Shown piece after piece: positions 41,547-51,789 of a DNA stretch of 64,000 nucleotides. A program made the translations under genes and the position numbers. The DNA is from Rhodococcus sp. OK302. Its GTDB lineage: Bacteria > Actinomycetota > Actinomycetes > Mycobacteriales > Mycobacteriaceae. Within the stretch, counting starts at the first letter, position 1, and each line of letters begins with the position of its first letter. The notes beneath the pieces were generated by a model. That model searched no databases. It had not been told where the DNA came from and saw nothing but the letters and a program-made list of their open reading frames with translations. The stretch covers positions 1,165,001 to 1,229,000 of the forward strand of contig NZ_NPJZ01000001.1 of assembly GCF_002245895.1 (NCBI RefSeq). Reading direction: 5' to 3'.

Positions 41547-43084
41547 CGACGACCACCGCGGAGAAGCTTGCTGAACTCCGCGAAAAGCTGGAACAGGCAA
41601 AGGAACCCGGCTCGGCCCGGGCCATTGCCAAGCGTGACGCCGCCGGCCACAGCACGCCGCGCCAGCGCATCGACATGCTGCTCGATCCGGGCAGTTTCAT
41701 CGAGATCGGCGCCTTGGTCAAGATGGCGGGTGAAGGTAACCCGTACAGCGACGGCGTCATGACCGGCCACGGAACGGTCGACGGGCGTCCCGTCGCCGTG
41801 TTCGCACACGATCAGACCGTGTTCGGCGGTGCTGCGGGCGAGATGTTCGGCCGTAAGGTCGCGGCTGTCAACGACTTTGCGCTCAAGGTGGGTTGCCCGG
41901 TCGTCGGTATCAACGATTCCGGTGGAGCTCGAATCCAGGACGCAGTCTCCTCGCTGGCGTGGTACGCCAATATGGGGTCGCGCCAGGAGCCGTTGTCGGG
42001 ACTGTGCCCTCAGATCTCGGTGATTCTCGGCAAGTGCGCCGGTGGAGCGGTGTACGCGCCGATCAACACCGACGTCGTGGTCGCCACCGAAGAGTCCTAC
42101 ATGTTTGTCACGGGTCCCGACGTCATCAAGTCGGTGACCGGCGAAGAGGTCAGCCTCGACGATCTCGGTGGTGCTCGTAAGCAGGCCGAATACGGAAACA
42201 TCCATCACGTCGCTCCCGACGAGAAGGCTGCTTTCGACTGGGTGCGCGAGTACTTGAGCTTCATGCCTTCCTCCTGCCGGGAGAAGGCCCCCGCGATCAA
42301 CCCGGGTCTCGAACCCGAGATGACCGAGTCGGACCTCGAGCTCGATGCGTTCATGCCCGACGCCGACAATGCCGGCTACGACATGCACGACATCATTTTG
42401 CGGATCTTCGACGACGGCACCTTCCATGAAATCGGTGCCCAGGTCGCGCACAACATCATCACCGGGTTCTCCCGTGTCGACGGACTGCCCGTCGGGGTTG
42501 TGGCAAACCAGCCCACGTACCTCAGTGGCGCGCTTGATGCGGCCAGTTCCGATAAGGCTGCGCACTTCGTTCGGCTGTGCGACGCATTCAGCATCCCGCT
42601 CGTGTTCGTTGTCGACACACCCGGCTTCCTGCCGGGCGTCGAGCAGGAAAAGGTCGGCGTCATCAAGCGTGGCGGGCGTTTTCTCTTCTCGTACATCGAA
42701 GCCACCGTGCCCAAGGTGACTGTGGTGGTTCGTAAGTCGTACGGCGGCGGCTACGCCGTCATGGGCTGCAAGCAGCTCGGCGCCGACATCAACCTGGCCT
42801 GGCCCACCGCTCGTATCGCCGTGATGGGCGCCGAGGGCGCCGTCAACATCATGGGCCGTCGTCAGTTGGCCGAGGCCGGCGAGAACGCGCCTGCAGTCCG
42901 CGCGCAGTTGATCAACTTCTACAACGAGTTTGTCGCGACGCCGTACATCGCGGCTGAGCGCGGATACATCGATGCGGTCATCGCTCCGTCGGAGACTCGC
43001 CTCCAGATCCGTAAGGCCCTGAAGTTGTTGAAGGACAAGGCGGTTCACAAGAACCCGCGTAAGCACAACTTGGTCCCGCTGTAA
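41543..43084 (+). CDS. accD4: Acyl-CoA carboxylase beta subunit AccD4
   Basis: AccD4 is the carboxyltransferase subunit that, with a biotinylated alpha subunit, carboxylates a long acyl-CoA to make the alpha-branch extender for Pks13. The start is GTG 41543 (GTGA overlap with the pks13 stop), with GGAG eight bases upstream; 513 residues. The carboxyltransferase halves are clear: [19 protein letters not shown] with [10 protein letters not shown] in the first, and [14 protein letters not shown] with [17 protein letters not shown] in the second. It is the last gene of the fadD32-pks13-accD4 operon, matching Rv3799c. Confidence 0.95.
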   Translation: MTTTTAEKLAELREKLEQAKEPGSARAIAKRDAAGHSTPRQRIDMLLDPGSFIEIGALVKMAGEGNPYSDGVMTGHGTVDGRPVAVFAHDQTVFGGAAGEMFGRKVAAVNDFALKVGCPVVGINDSGGARIQDAVSSLAWYANMGSRQEPLSGLCPQISVILGKCAGGAVYAPINTDVVVATEESYMFVTGPDVIKSVTGEEVSLDDLGGARKQAEYGNIHHVAPDEKAAFDWVREYLSFMPSSCREKAPAINPGLEPEMTESDLELDAFMPDADNAGYDMHDIILRIFDDGTFHEIGAQVAHNIITGFSRVDGLPVGVVANQPTYLSGALDAASSDKAAHFVRLCDAFSIPLVFVVDTPGFLPGVEQEKVGVIKRGGRFLFSYIEATVPKVTVVVRKSYGGGYAVMGCKQLGADINLAWPTARIAVMGAEGAVNIMGRRQLAEAGENAPAVRAQLINFYNEFVATPYIAAERGYIDAVIAPSETRLQIRKALKLLKDKAVHKNPRKHNLVPL

Positions 43085-43106
43085 CTGTCATTTAGTTGCT
43101 TTGCTC

Positions 43107-43139
43107 CGGTCAGCCGCTCAGGGATTGAGCGGCTGACCG
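43107..43139. terminator. Bidirectional hairpin after accD4
   Basis: A perfect 14-bp stem (43107-43120 with 43126-43139) with a five-base loop overlaps the end of the convergent LysR gene. Strong structure but no T tract. Confidence 0.7.
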
Positions 43140-44035
43140 TCGAGCGCGTCGAACTGGCGGCGCAGCGCTTCGACTGCTGCCCGCACAGCCGGTCGATCAC
43201 TGTCGGTTCGCCAGGCCAGGTAGATGCTGCGTCCCAGTGGCGGAATCGTGTCGAGCATTCGGACGCCTTCTGGCGGTACAACTTTCGCAAGCCGTGGAAT
43301 CAGCGCGACGGCAAGTCCTTGGGCGACAAACTCTACCTGCGCGGGAAATTCGGCGACCTCGTATTCGATGCGAGGATCGAATCCTTGAGCGCGCAGCATT
43401 CTCACGGTGAAGGCGTGGAAGTCCGTGCCCGGCGTCCAGGTGGCCCAGGCTTGATCGGACAGATCGCTGAGTGCGACGATCTTGTTGTCGGCCAATGGAT
43501 GTGACGCGGGAAGTGCGACGACCGCCACATCGTCGTGTACGGGGATGAACGAAATCCCGTCGGGCAGTTCGACGGGAGCGGTACTCCAACTGTCCACTAC
43601 GACGATGTCCAGGTCGCGGCGGATCAGGGCCGGTAGGAGTTCTTCGGATTCGCCTTCGTGGAACGTGATCTCGAGTCGGGGATGATTTTGTTTGATCTCG
43701 GCGATTGCTCGCGGCAGCACGGTTCGACTGGGGGACACCAATGCGCCGACGCGTAGTCGACCCGTCACTTCGCTCTGCAGAGAGGCGATTTCAGCTTCGG
43801 CCTGGGCAAGTACCGAGAGGACCTCACCGGTTCGGCGCGCGAGCACCCATCCTGCTTCCGTGAGGCGCACACCGCGGCCTTGCGGTGCGAGTAGTGGCAC
43901 TCCGACCTCGCGTTCGAGTTTGTTCAACTGCTGAGAAATGCCCGAAGGAGTGACGTGCAGGTCGCGGGCGGCAGCAGCCACTGATCCGGTCTCCGCGACA
44001 GCATGCAGCGCGCGTAGTCTTTCGAGATTCAACAC
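43118..44035 (-). CDS. LysR-family transcriptional regulator
   Basis: The N-terminal winged helix-turn-helix (residues 1-60) has AVAETGSVAAAARDLHVTPSG followed by the LysR recognition helix region. A periplasmic-binding-protein-like effector domain covers about 90-295. Length is 305 residues, normal for LysR. It is divergent from an EamA-type transporter with a 74-bp gap, the usual layout when a LysR protein controls the neighbouring exporter. Effector unknown. Nothing links it to mycolate synthesis besides position. Confidence 0.9.
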   Translation of the reverse strand: MLNLERLRALHAVAETGSVAAAARDLHVTPSGISQQLNKLEREVGVPLLAPQGRGVRLTEAGWVLARRTGEVLSVLAQAEAEIASLQSEVTGRLRVGALVSPSRTVLPRAIAEIKQNHPRLEITFHEGESEELLPALIRRDLDIVVVDSWSTAPVELPDGISFIPVHDDVAVVALPASHPLADNKIVALSDLSDQAWATWTPGTDFHAFTVRMLRAQGFDPRIEYEVAEFPAQVEFVAQGLAVALIPRLAKVVPPEGVRMLDTIPPLGRSIYLAWRTDSDRPAVRAAVEALRRQFDALDGQPLNP

Positions 44036-44109
44036 AGTAGCAATGCTACTGAATAATCGGTGTGAATATTCGCTTGTGCTGAATAGTTAGCAATAGGAAC
44101 ATTGTCGTA

Positions 44110-45045
44110 GTGACGTCTTTGACCGGTACGACTACCGGAACACCCAACCCCGCCGGAATTGCTCAGGCACGCATCGACCCTCGAGTGCTGGTCATTGCCG
44201 GTGCCGCAGCGATTTCCGTCAGTTCGATACTGATCAAACTCGCCGATGTCGGACCGTCGACGGCTGTCTTCTTTCGCTGTTTCCTCGCGCTGCCTCCTCT
44301 TGCCTGGATGGCGTGGCATGAATGCCGCAGGGTGGGCATGCCCACCCTCAGGGCAGTGATCCTGCAATTGTTCGGCGGAATACTGCTCGGCGTGGACTTC
44401 GCACTGTGGTCGCAGTCCATCCTGATGATTGGTGCGGGCATCGCGAGCGTCGTCGTGAATGTGCAGGTAATCGTGGTACCGGCGCTGTCGTGGTTGATAC
44501 TCGGCAATCGGGTTCCGCGGCGATTCCTGTTCGCATTGCCGTTCCTGTTCGGAGGCATTGCCCTTGCCGGCGGTGTGATCGGTGGCGGGGTCGCGGGACC
44601 GGACCTGATTTGGGGAACAGTGTTGTCCCTGGTCTCCGGAATCGCTTACGGCGGATACATATTCATGGTCGGCTTCACCGGGGCGTCGGATCGAGCCGCT
44701 AGTCAGGTATTGATCTCCACGATCTCGGCGGGTATTGCCGGTTCCATGATCGGATCACTGTGGGGGCGGATCGATTTTGTTCCGGGCTGGGAAGCGTTCT
44801 TCTGGCTCGTCGCGCTGGCTCTCGTCGGTCAAGTATTCGGCTGGGTGTTGATGGGCCGTTCGCTCCCGCGGCTTTCCGCCGAAGTCGGAGCGACACTCCT
44901 ACTCATGCAACCGGTACTCGCCGTCTTTCTGGCAGTTCTCCTCGTCGGTGAGCGGCCCAGCGTTATGCAGCTACTCGGGTGCGTTGTCGTCGTCGGTGCG
45001 GTATCAGCCGTCTCCGTCAAACGCACCCGAGCAGTACCGGCCTGA
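44110..45045 (+). CDS. EamA/DMT-family transporter
   Basis: The 311-residue protein shows ten hydrophobic segments in two repeated halves (AVFFRCFLALPPLAWMAW in the first, GATLLLMQPVLAVFLAVLLV in the second), characteristic of the drug/metabolite transporter superfamily. It likely exports a small metabolite. The start is GTG 44110. Its stop codon directly abuts the stop of the convergent emb gene with no bases between. Regulation by the divergent LysR protein is likely. Substrate unknown. Confidence 0.85.
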   Translation: MTSLTGTTTGTPNPAGIAQARIDPRVLVIAGAAAISVSSILIKLADVGPSTAVFFRCFLALPPLAWMAWHECRRVGMPTLRAVILQLFGGILLGVDFALWSQSILMIGAGIASVVVNVQVIVVPALSWLILGNRVPRRFLFALPFLFGGIALAGGVIGGGVAGPDLIWGTVLSLVSGIAYGGYIFMVGFTGASDRAASQVLISTISAGIAGSMIGSLWGRIDFVPGWEAFFWLVALALVGQVFGWVLMGRSLPRLSAEVGATLLLMQPVLAVFLAVLLVGERPSVMQLLGCVVVVGAVSAVSVKRTRAVPA

Positions 45046-48000
45046 CTAGTGCACCCGCATCTCGCCCGGAATCCAGCTACCCGAGCGGGTGGCGGTGCCG
45101 GTGTCCACAACTGCCGCAGTGGCATTCGGGAAGAAGCGGTCGTAGCGCTCGAGTGAGCCCCAGTCGCGGGACCAGTCGTCCTTCAGGAACGTCGGGACAG
45201 TGGTGGCACTGGCGAGTACCTCGGTGAATCCGAGGGGGCCGCCGTTGTCCGCGGACTGCCAGGTATCGGTGGAGCTCACGGCCAAGGGGCGGTCCGGAAG
45301 GATCCGGAAGTTCGGCATCTCGGCAACACCGTTCAGATGCGAGAACGGGCGCTGGCACGGGAACTGAAGGCCCACAGCCCAGTCCAGGAGGACCGGCTGC
45401 TCGGTACCGAGGTACGAGTTCAGGGACTCGAGCTTGGGGACACGCGGCGGCGTGAACGCCATCCACTGATCGCCCGTCAGGTTGGGATCGAATGCGACCA
45501 CCCGGACGGCGTCGGCGTCGGCGGAAAGTTCGTCGATGGGGATCCGAACATTGCGCCACGACGGGGCCGGCCCGATATCGCGAGGCAGGTACGTGCCCTG
45601 CGCCGCGACGGTTCCGTCGGACTGAGTCTTGCCGTACTCGACCAACAGGGATTGTCCGTAGGTGACTGCGCCGGTGATGTCGACGGACCAGACACGCCCG
45701 GCGACCGACATGACGACGAGGGGCGATTGTTCACTGCGAGCAGGTAATTGGTACCAGCTCGAGGTGAGTGAGGCGGGCTCTTGGACTCCGGTCTGGTAGC
45801 TGCCCATGATGGGAGTAACCGCCGGGTCGAGGCCGAAGGGAAGCTTGGCGGTGCTGCCGTTGGCGCCGACGTTGCCGGTGCCGCCGCTGGTACCCGCACC
45901 TGATCCAGTCACGAAGCTGGGGCCGACGCTCTGGTTGTCGGTGTTGCCCATGCCCTGTTTGACTTCGATGTAATCGGCAGTCAGATCGGTGGGAACTCCA
46001 TTGGCGGAGAAGCCCTTCGCAGAGGCGCCGGACAGGGGATCCTCGGCATTGGCCTCGGGGGTGGGGATGACCCGAAGGTTTCCGGAGTTGACGTCGGTCT
46101 CTACGAGAACGTCGTCAGCCATGCCACAGGTTTTTCCGGCGAGGGCTTCGATGTTGCTGCGACCCAAGGAGTATGCCGGGTACTGCGAGATTGCGCCCTT
46201 GAGGAGTGAGAGCACTGCAAAAAGGACCATCAGGCCGGCGATCACGGTGAGTGGTGCTGCCGCGAACTTGCGAATGCGCTTGCCCTTGACGGTGTTCGGC
46301 TTCTCGGGTGCCGGCGCGAATCCTTCGCGCAAGTACTGCCACGCCGCCACTGCCAGTGCGAGAGCGAAGAGCCCGAGGAAGAGAGTGTTGGACTCGCGGC
46401 CGTTGAAGGACACCGTCTTGTCGAACCACGGCACGCCATAACTCGAGACGTACCAGTAGCCGTTGATGCCGGCAAACGTCAACGCCAACATCAGCAGGAG
46501 CCCGGCAACGAACACCGAGCGGTTACGACGCGACCGCAGAGCAGTCGCGGAAACCGCGACAGCCGTCAGGGCTGCGAGGGAACCGGCGATGCCCGCATAC
46601 GCACCGAAGTGGTGAGTCCACTTGGTGGGGTTGAACATCATCAAGAAGATGGTGCCGAAGACGACTCCCACGAGGCGCCAGGACGGACCCGTCGCAGCAC
46701 CGGGAACGCGGCCGCGACGCAGCATCACGAAGAGTGTGGTGAACAGGCACAGGATCATCGTCAGGAACGCGAAGCGGCGAGCCACGGAACCGTCGACGGT
46801 CTCGACGAAGAGGTAGTAGTACCGCAGGAAGTCCTTGTACCACTCGAGGTTCGGTCCGATGATGGTGCGGACGCGGGTGGCTTCGAGGACACCGGCCAGG
46901 GTTTGATCCGCGAAGATGACAACGAGCACGATGGTGCCCGCTGCCATGATCGGTGCGAGCAGAGCTGCGGTGCCGACTTCGCGGTGACGCTTGACGACGA
47001 TGCGGATCAGCGGGCGAGCGCCGGCGAGAAGCGCTGCGATACACATCAATCCGGTGGGCGCGGCAGCCAAGGTGAAGGCTCCGACCAAAACTGCGATGGC
47101 GGCCGGGAACAACCGGCCGGTGGCGATGGCGCGCTCGATGGAGCACCACGTCAACAGTGCGCCGAGTGCAACGATCGGTTCGGGGCGCAGGCCGTTGTTG
47201 TAGGCGAGCCAGAACGCGAGGAAGACCATGCCGCCCGTCCACAGAGCGACGTTGCTCCGGCGGACGGCGCGTCCGAGCCGGGGAACAACTTCACGGCTGA
47301 TGACCATCCAGCACAGGATTCCGGCGATCAATGCCGGCAGGCGCATGAACGGGCTGGCCGTCGAAACCTGGGCCATCGCGGTCAAAACGTCGTAGTACCA
47401 ACCGAACGGGGCCTCGGGGACACCGAACCAACGGAAGTAGTTGGCCATGTATCCGGCGTCGGGGGCGACCCGGGCCATGGTGAGAAGGTAACCGTCGTCG
47501 GCGGTGTTGGCGCCGATGAAATGCCACAGCACCAAGGTTCCGACTACGACGCCGTCGAGACCGGAGAACTTCCACCAGCGCGCGGGGAAGAAGCGTCGGT
47601 GGGTGCGGCCGTCGGTGCCGTCGAGTTTTGCGAGCGCAACCAGCGCGATGATGGTCGAGATGGCTGCGGTGATCATGGCGACGAGCTTGAGCGTCGTCGG
47701 GCTCGAGGAGAATCGTGAGTCGACTGTCATCGAGAAGCCGAGGCCTTCGGGCGCTGCGCCGTCGGGCAGATCGCTGAAGACGCCGACGACCTGGGGCCGG
47801 AAGTCGCCGTCGAGTTGCCCGCGAAGCGGATTGCCGTCGGGGTAGGTGAGTCCGACAAATTCGGCAGCTGTCCGATTGATGTCGGAGTTGAAGGTGATGG
47901 AGGTGCATCGACCCGATTCGACGTCCTCGCGCGTAGCCGACGCCACCACTACATTGCGGTCCAATACGTCGACGTTGGTAGCGGATACCCGGACGAACAT

Positions 48001-48348
48001 GGAACTGAGTGCCGCGCCGGCACCCTGAGCGGGCGCAGTCGAGAGAAGGATGCCGCCGCCTTCAGGCAAGGATCCGACGCTGCTGCAGGGGATCGATGCG
48101 TTGACGTCGATGGGGACCTGGGCCATCAGCGGCGCCTCGACATCGCCGATGACGCCGTTCTGCGGCCAATTGACCGCCGCTGTCGTTTGGGTAACCGGCA
48201 GCAGCGGCGTAGCCAGCGCCAGGAAGAACCCGATGAGGCCGGCGACAATCGCAACCAATCGGGTTCGCCGGAAGAGTTCGCGGGCATCCGGACGGGATGG
48301 CGGCGGCGAACTCGGAGCTACGGGTGACACTGTTACGACGTCGGGCAC
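45046..48348 (-). CDS. embB: Arabinosyltransferase of the Emb family, downstream copy
   Basis: Emb proteins add arabinofuranose from DPA to the growing arabinan on the outer membrane face. GTG 48348 is preferred to GTG 48411, which lies inside an intergenic hairpin; this gives 1100 residues (M. tuberculosis EmbB is about 1098). The GT-C active-site pair is in TADDGYLLTMARV (about 284-285), and the Met equivalent to EmbB M306 is present. About 15 membrane segments are followed by a C-terminal carbohydrate-binding region (about 730-1100). The symbol embB is positional only; embA or embC cannot be excluded. It follows a paralogue, with an intervening hairpin. Confidence 0.9.
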   Translation of the reverse strand: MPDVVTVSPVAPSSPPPSRPDARELFRRTRLVAIVAGLIGFFLALATPLLPVTQTTAAVNWPQNGVIGDVEAPLMAQVPIDVNASIPCSSVGSLPEGGGILLSTAPAQGAGAALSSMFVRVSATNVDVLDRNVVVASATREDVESGRCTSITFNSDINRTAAEFVGLTYPDGNPLRGQLDGDFRPQVVGVFSDLPDGAAPEGLGFSMTVDSRFSSSPTTLKLVAMITAAISTIIALVALAKLDGTDGRTHRRFFPARWWKFSGLDGVVVGTLVLWHFIGANTADDGYLLTMARVAPDAGYMANYFRWFGVPEAPFGWYYDVLTAMAQVSTASPFMRLPALIAGILCWMVISREVVPRLGRAVRRSNVALWTGGMVFLAFWLAYNNGLRPEPIVALGALLTWCSIERAIATGRLFPAAIAVLVGAFTLAAAPTGLMCIAALLAGARPLIRIVVKRHREVGTAALLAPIMAAGTIVLVVIFADQTLAGVLEATRVRTIIGPNLEWYKDFLRYYYLFVETVDGSVARRFAFLTMILCLFTTLFVMLRRGRVPGAATGPSWRLVGVVFGTIFLMMFNPTKWTHHFGAYAGIAGSLAALTAVAVSATALRSRRNRSVFVAGLLLMLALTFAGINGYWYVSSYGVPWFDKTVSFNGRESNTLFLGLFALALAVAAWQYLREGFAPAPEKPNTVKGKRIRKFAAAPLTVIAGLMVLFAVLSLLKGAISQYPAYSLGRSNIEALAGKTCGMADDVLVETDVNSGNLRVIPTPEANAEDPLSGASAKGFSANGVPTDLTADYIEVKQGMGNTDNQSVGPSFVTGSGAGTSGGTGNVGANGSTAKLPFGLDPAVTPIMGSYQTGVQEPASLTSSWYQLPARSEQSPLVVMSVAGRVWSVDITGAVTYGQSLLVEYGKTQSDGTVAAQGTYLPRDIGPAPSWRNVRIPIDELSADADAVRVVAFDPNLTGDQWMAFTPPRVPKLESLNSYLGTEQPVLLDWAVGLQFPCQRPFSHLNGVAEMPNFRILPDRPLAVSSTDTWQSADNGGPLGFTEVLASATTVPTFLKDDWSRDWGSLERYDRFFPNATAAVVDTGTATRSGSWIPGEMRVH

Positions 48349-48369
48349 GGCTACCGATGGTATGCGAGC

Positions 48370-48418
48370 GTGACGCGTGGACCTACGCGCCCGTGGGATT
48401 AGTAGGTCCACGCGTCAC
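48370..48418 (-). terminator. Hairpin between the two emb genes
   Basis: A perfect 17-bp inverted repeat (48370-48386 with 48402-48418) with a 15-base loop lies after the upstream emb stop. No T run follows on the minus strand, so it may be an attenuator or an mRNA-processing/stability element. Confidence 0.65.
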
Positions 48419-48456
48419 AGCATTGGCTGCATCCAACAGCTACGGACAGGCGATAG

Positions 48457-51400
48457 TTACGACTGATTCCGAATCGGTCCGGGAGTCCAGGTGCCGGAAC
48501 GCGTTTCCGTGGTCACGTCCAACTGTGCTGGGACTGCAGTGGGATCGAGCGGCGTGTACTGCTCGAGTGAACCCCAATCGCGATCCCAGTCGTTGTTCAG
48601 ATACGTCGGAAGTGTCGTCGCCGCGAGCAGTTGGCTGGTCCATCCCAGCGGTCCGCCGCCGAGGTGGTCTTCCCACGCGTTGGTGGATTCCGCGCCGATA
48701 CGGTCGGGCAGGATGCGCCAGTTGGGGACCTCGGCCACGCCGTAGAGGTGGTCTACCGGCCGCTGGCACGGGAACGCCAAGCCCACAGCCCAGTCCATCA
48801 GTACCGGATCGGTGGATCCGACGACGTCCTGGAGCGTCCGCATCGTGGAAACCCGTGGTGGGGTGACCGCAACCCACTGCTTGCCGCCGATGTCGGTGTC
48901 ACTGGCGACCAGACGCACGGTGTCGGCGTCGCCGGGAAGTTGATCCATCGGGACCCGCAGGTTGCGCCACGACGGTGACGGACCGATGTCGATCGGATCG
49001 ACGTGTCCCAGAGAAGTGACGCTGCCGTCGGGCTGTTTCCGGCCGTATTCGACCTGAAGTACCGCGCCGGGTGTGACGATGCCGTCGGAGTTCACGTAAC
49101 GGATGCGTCCGGCGGCGGCGATCGTCAGCACGGGTGCCGCGTCACTACGTTCGGGCAAGCCGTACCAACCCGTTGTGAGCGAGGCCGACTGCGAAGCGCC
49201 GTAACTACCCAGGACCGGTGTGGTCGCCGGATCGAGGCCGAACGGGAGAGCGACATCGCTGCCGTTGATTCCGGCCCCGGACGCCGCACCACCCGCGGTT
49301 CCCGCTCCGGTGCCGGGGTTCGATGTGGTGGATGTGTCGGTGGTGTCGAGGCTGTTGGCGCTGCCCGCAGTTTTGTCCTCGGCGTCGGCGGTGAGATCGC
49401 TCGCCACGCCGTTGGGCCGGAACCCGACGGCGTCACTTGCTCCGAAGGCGCCTCCGCCTTGGAGATCCGTAGGCCGGTCGATCAGCGTGAGCAGACCGGC
49501 ATTGGGATCGGATTCGACCAGAACTTCGCCGGCCAAGCCGCACGATCCACCGAAGACGGATTCGATGTTGGACTTGCCGATCGAATACGCCGGATACTGC
49601 GCGACCGCGCCCTTGAGCAGGGACAACACCTCGAACAATACGACGGCAGCGGCTGCGATCGTCAAAGGTGAAGCGGCAAGTAACCGGGCGGTCTTGCCGT
49701 TGTTGTCGTTCTTTCCGTTCTGGAGGGGTTCACGGACGTGGTACCAGGCCGCCAACAACAGAGCGAGAATCGTCAGGCCGAGGAATCCGGTGGAGAAGCC
49801 CTTGCCGGCGATGGACGGCGGCTTGTCCCACCACGGGACGCCGTAACTCGAGACGTACCACCAGCCGTTGGAACTGGTGAACGCCAGCGCGAGAATGAAC
49901 AGGATTCCGGCCGCAAAAAGTGCTCGGTTCCGTTTGGAGCGCATGCTCGACGCACTCACACCGACCGCCGCCAGCACCGCCACTGTCGCGGCCAGACCGG
50001 CGTACACACCGAAGTGGTGAGTCCACTTCGTCGGTGTGAACTGCATGAGGAGCAACGACGCGAACACGATGCCGAGGATGCGCCGGGACGGTCCGATCGC
50101 GGTTCCGGGAATGCGGCCCTTACGCAGGATCATCATGACGCAGAAGACGAGTCCGAGGAGCATGACGAACATGCCGAATCGACGGGCCAACGAGCCGTCC
50201 GGAGAGATGGTCATCAATGCGTCCCAGCGGACGCGCTCTTCGAACCACGGAACGTTGGGTCCGATAGCCGTTCTCACCCTTGTTGATTCGAGTACCGTCG
50301 CCAAAGTTTGATCGGCAAAAACAGCAACGAGCACTACGGTGCCCGCCGCAAGGATCGGCATGATCTGGGAGAAGAATCCCACTCGTTTGCCCCGGGCCAC
50401 CAGGATTTTCACGATGGGACGTGCCCCGGCCAGCAGTGCGCCGATCGCGATCAGTCCCGACGGACCGGCAGCGAGGGAGAATGCGGCAATCAGAACTGCC
50501 ATAGCCGCTGGGAGTAATCGACCCGTGGCGATAGCGCGCTCGATGGAGCACCACGTCAGTAGAGCGCCGAGGGCAATGATCGGTTCGGGGCGCAGGCCGT
50601 TGTTGTACGGCAACCAGAACGCCAAGAACACAAGCCCGCCGGTCCAGATGGCAACCTTGTTGCGGCGCACCGCAACTCCGAGCCTCGGAATGACCTCGCG
50701 GCTGATCACCATCCAGCACAGGATCCCGGCGATCAACGCGGGCAAGCGCATCCACATGCTGGCAGTGCTGACCTTCGCGAGCGTCGCGAGGACGTCGTAG
50801 TACCAACCGAACGGGGCCTCGGGTACACCGAACCACCGGAAGTAGTTGGCCATGTATCCGGAATGCTCCGAAACCCGCGCCATACCAAGCAGGTAACCGT
50901 CGTCAGAAGTGTTGGCGCCGAACACATGCCACAGCAGCAGGGTTCCGATCACCACGCCGTCGATGCCGGTGAATTTCCACCAGCGTGACGGAAGGAAGCG
51001 GCGGGCGCGGCGGCCGTCGACGCCGTCGATCCGATGCAGCGCGTACAGCGAAACGATGGTGGACAGTGCCGCCACGATCATCGCGAACAGTTTGATCAGT
51101 GTGGGACTGGACGAGAACCGGGAGTCGACGTCCATGTGGACGGACAGGCCGGCTGGAGCAGCGCCCTGTAGGTCGGTGAAGATTCCGACGACCTGGGGGC
51201 GGTAGTCGCCGGTGAGAGTGACCGGGGCCCGATCGGTTCCGGTCACGGAGGCGACGGTCTGTTGGTAGTCGCTGGTGATCGTGATCGCGGTGCATCCGCT
51301 GAGTTGATCGAGCGGCGCCGAGATCAGGAGTGAATCGCGGGTCAGTGCTTCGAGGCTGTCAGCGGTAGTTCGGACCGTAAGTCCTCGCGCATCGTGGTCC

Positions 51401-51765
51401 GGCGCACCGTTCGGCATGGTCGAGACCAGCGTGCCGCCGCTTTCGCCCAGTTGACCGATGGTGGAGCACGGGATGGTGATGTCCAGTGCCGTCGGCGAGT
51501 ACGAGATGAGCGGCGCCGAGACGCTGTTGAGCGTGCCGTCTTGCGGCCAGTTGATGCTCGCTGCTTCCTGCTTGACCGGAAGAAACGGGGTTGCGAGAGC
51601 CAGGATCAGTCCCAGGAGGCCGGTGACTATCGCGATGAGTCGTGCCGTCCGGACCCGGTGGGCGTCCGACTCGTGTGGAGTTTCGGGACCAGGCGGGAGA
51701 GGTTTCGGGGGTACTACTACTTCAGACGGCACAAGGAACGATGTTAGGCGAGTATCGCCCGTCAC
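48457..51765 (-). CDS. embC: Arabinosyltransferase of the Emb family, upstream copy
   Basis: This is the paralogue of the downstream emb gene, 1102 residues from GTG 51765. The GT-C acidic pair is in TSDDGYLLGMARV, with the ethambutol-position Met conserved. Shared motifs include NYFRWFGVPEAPFGWYYDV, NNGLRPEPI and TPTKWTHHFG. The C-terminal extracellular domain (about 730-1102) ends in a carbohydrate-binding region. A longer frame reaching 51948 would overlap the XRE gene and is rejected. The start lies in a small hairpin whose arm holds CTCAGGAT just before GTG. embC is assigned because this copy is transcribed first; identity is not certain. Confidence 0.88.
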   Translation of the reverse strand: MTGDTRLTSFLVPSEVVVPPKPLPPGPETPHESDAHRVRTARLIAIVTGLLGLILALATPFLPVKQEAASINWPQDGTLNSVSAPLISYSPTALDITIPCSTIGQLGESGGTLVSTMPNGAPDHDARGLTVRTTADSLEALTRDSLLISAPLDQLSGCTAITITSDYQQTVASVTGTDRAPVTLTGDYRPQVVGIFTDLQGAAPAGLSVHMDVDSRFSSSPTLIKLFAMIVAALSTIVSLYALHRIDGVDGRRARRFLPSRWWKFTGIDGVVIGTLLLWHVFGANTSDDGYLLGMARVSEHSGYMANYFRWFGVPEAPFGWYYDVLATLAKVSTASMWMRLPALIAGILCWMVISREVIPRLGVAVRRNKVAIWTGGLVFLAFWLPYNNGLRPEPIIALGALLTWCSIERAIATGRLLPAAMAVLIAAFSLAAGPSGLIAIGALLAGARPIVKILVARGKRVGFFSQIMPILAAGTVVLVAVFADQTLATVLESTRVRTAIGPNVPWFEERVRWDALMTISPDGSLARRFGMFVMLLGLVFCVMMILRKGRIPGTAIGPSRRILGIVFASLLLMQFTPTKWTHHFGVYAGLAATVAVLAAVGVSASSMRSKRNRALFAAGILFILALAFTSSNGWWYVSSYGVPWWDKPPSIAGKGFSTGFLGLTILALLLAAWYHVREPLQNGKNDNNGKTARLLAASPLTIAAAAVVLFEVLSLLKGAVAQYPAYSIGKSNIESVFGGSCGLAGEVLVESDPNAGLLTLIDRPTDLQGGGAFGASDAVGFRPNGVASDLTADAEDKTAGSANSLDTTDTSTTSNPGTGAGTAGGAASGAGINGSDVALPFGLDPATTPVLGSYGASQSASLTTGWYGLPERSDAAPVLTIAAAGRIRYVNSDGIVTPGAVLQVEYGRKQPDGSVTSLGHVDPIDIGPSPSWRNLRVPMDQLPGDADTVRLVASDTDIGGKQWVAVTPPRVSTMRTLQDVVGSTDPVLMDWAVGLAFPCQRPVDHLYGVAEVPNWRILPDRIGAESTNAWEDHLGGGPLGWTSQLLAATTLPTYLNNDWDRDWGSLEQYTPLDPTAVPAQLDVTTETRSGTWTPGPIRNQS

Positions 51766-51789
51766 ATCCTGAGAGATGGACTCAGGATG
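51765..51789 (-). promoter_or_regulatory. Hairpin covering the emb translation start
   Basis: CATCCTGAG and CTCAGGATG are a perfect 9-bp inverted repeat with a seven-base loop. On the minus strand the last base of the stem is the first base of the emb GTG, and the AGGA lies in the stem. It could limit emb translation or terminate XRE transcription. Confidence 0.45.

Noticed and set aside
48349..48411. Upstream GTG start for the downstream emb gene
   Set aside because: It lies inside the arm of a perfect 17-bp hairpin, has no ribosome site and would add 21 residues not expected in the family.
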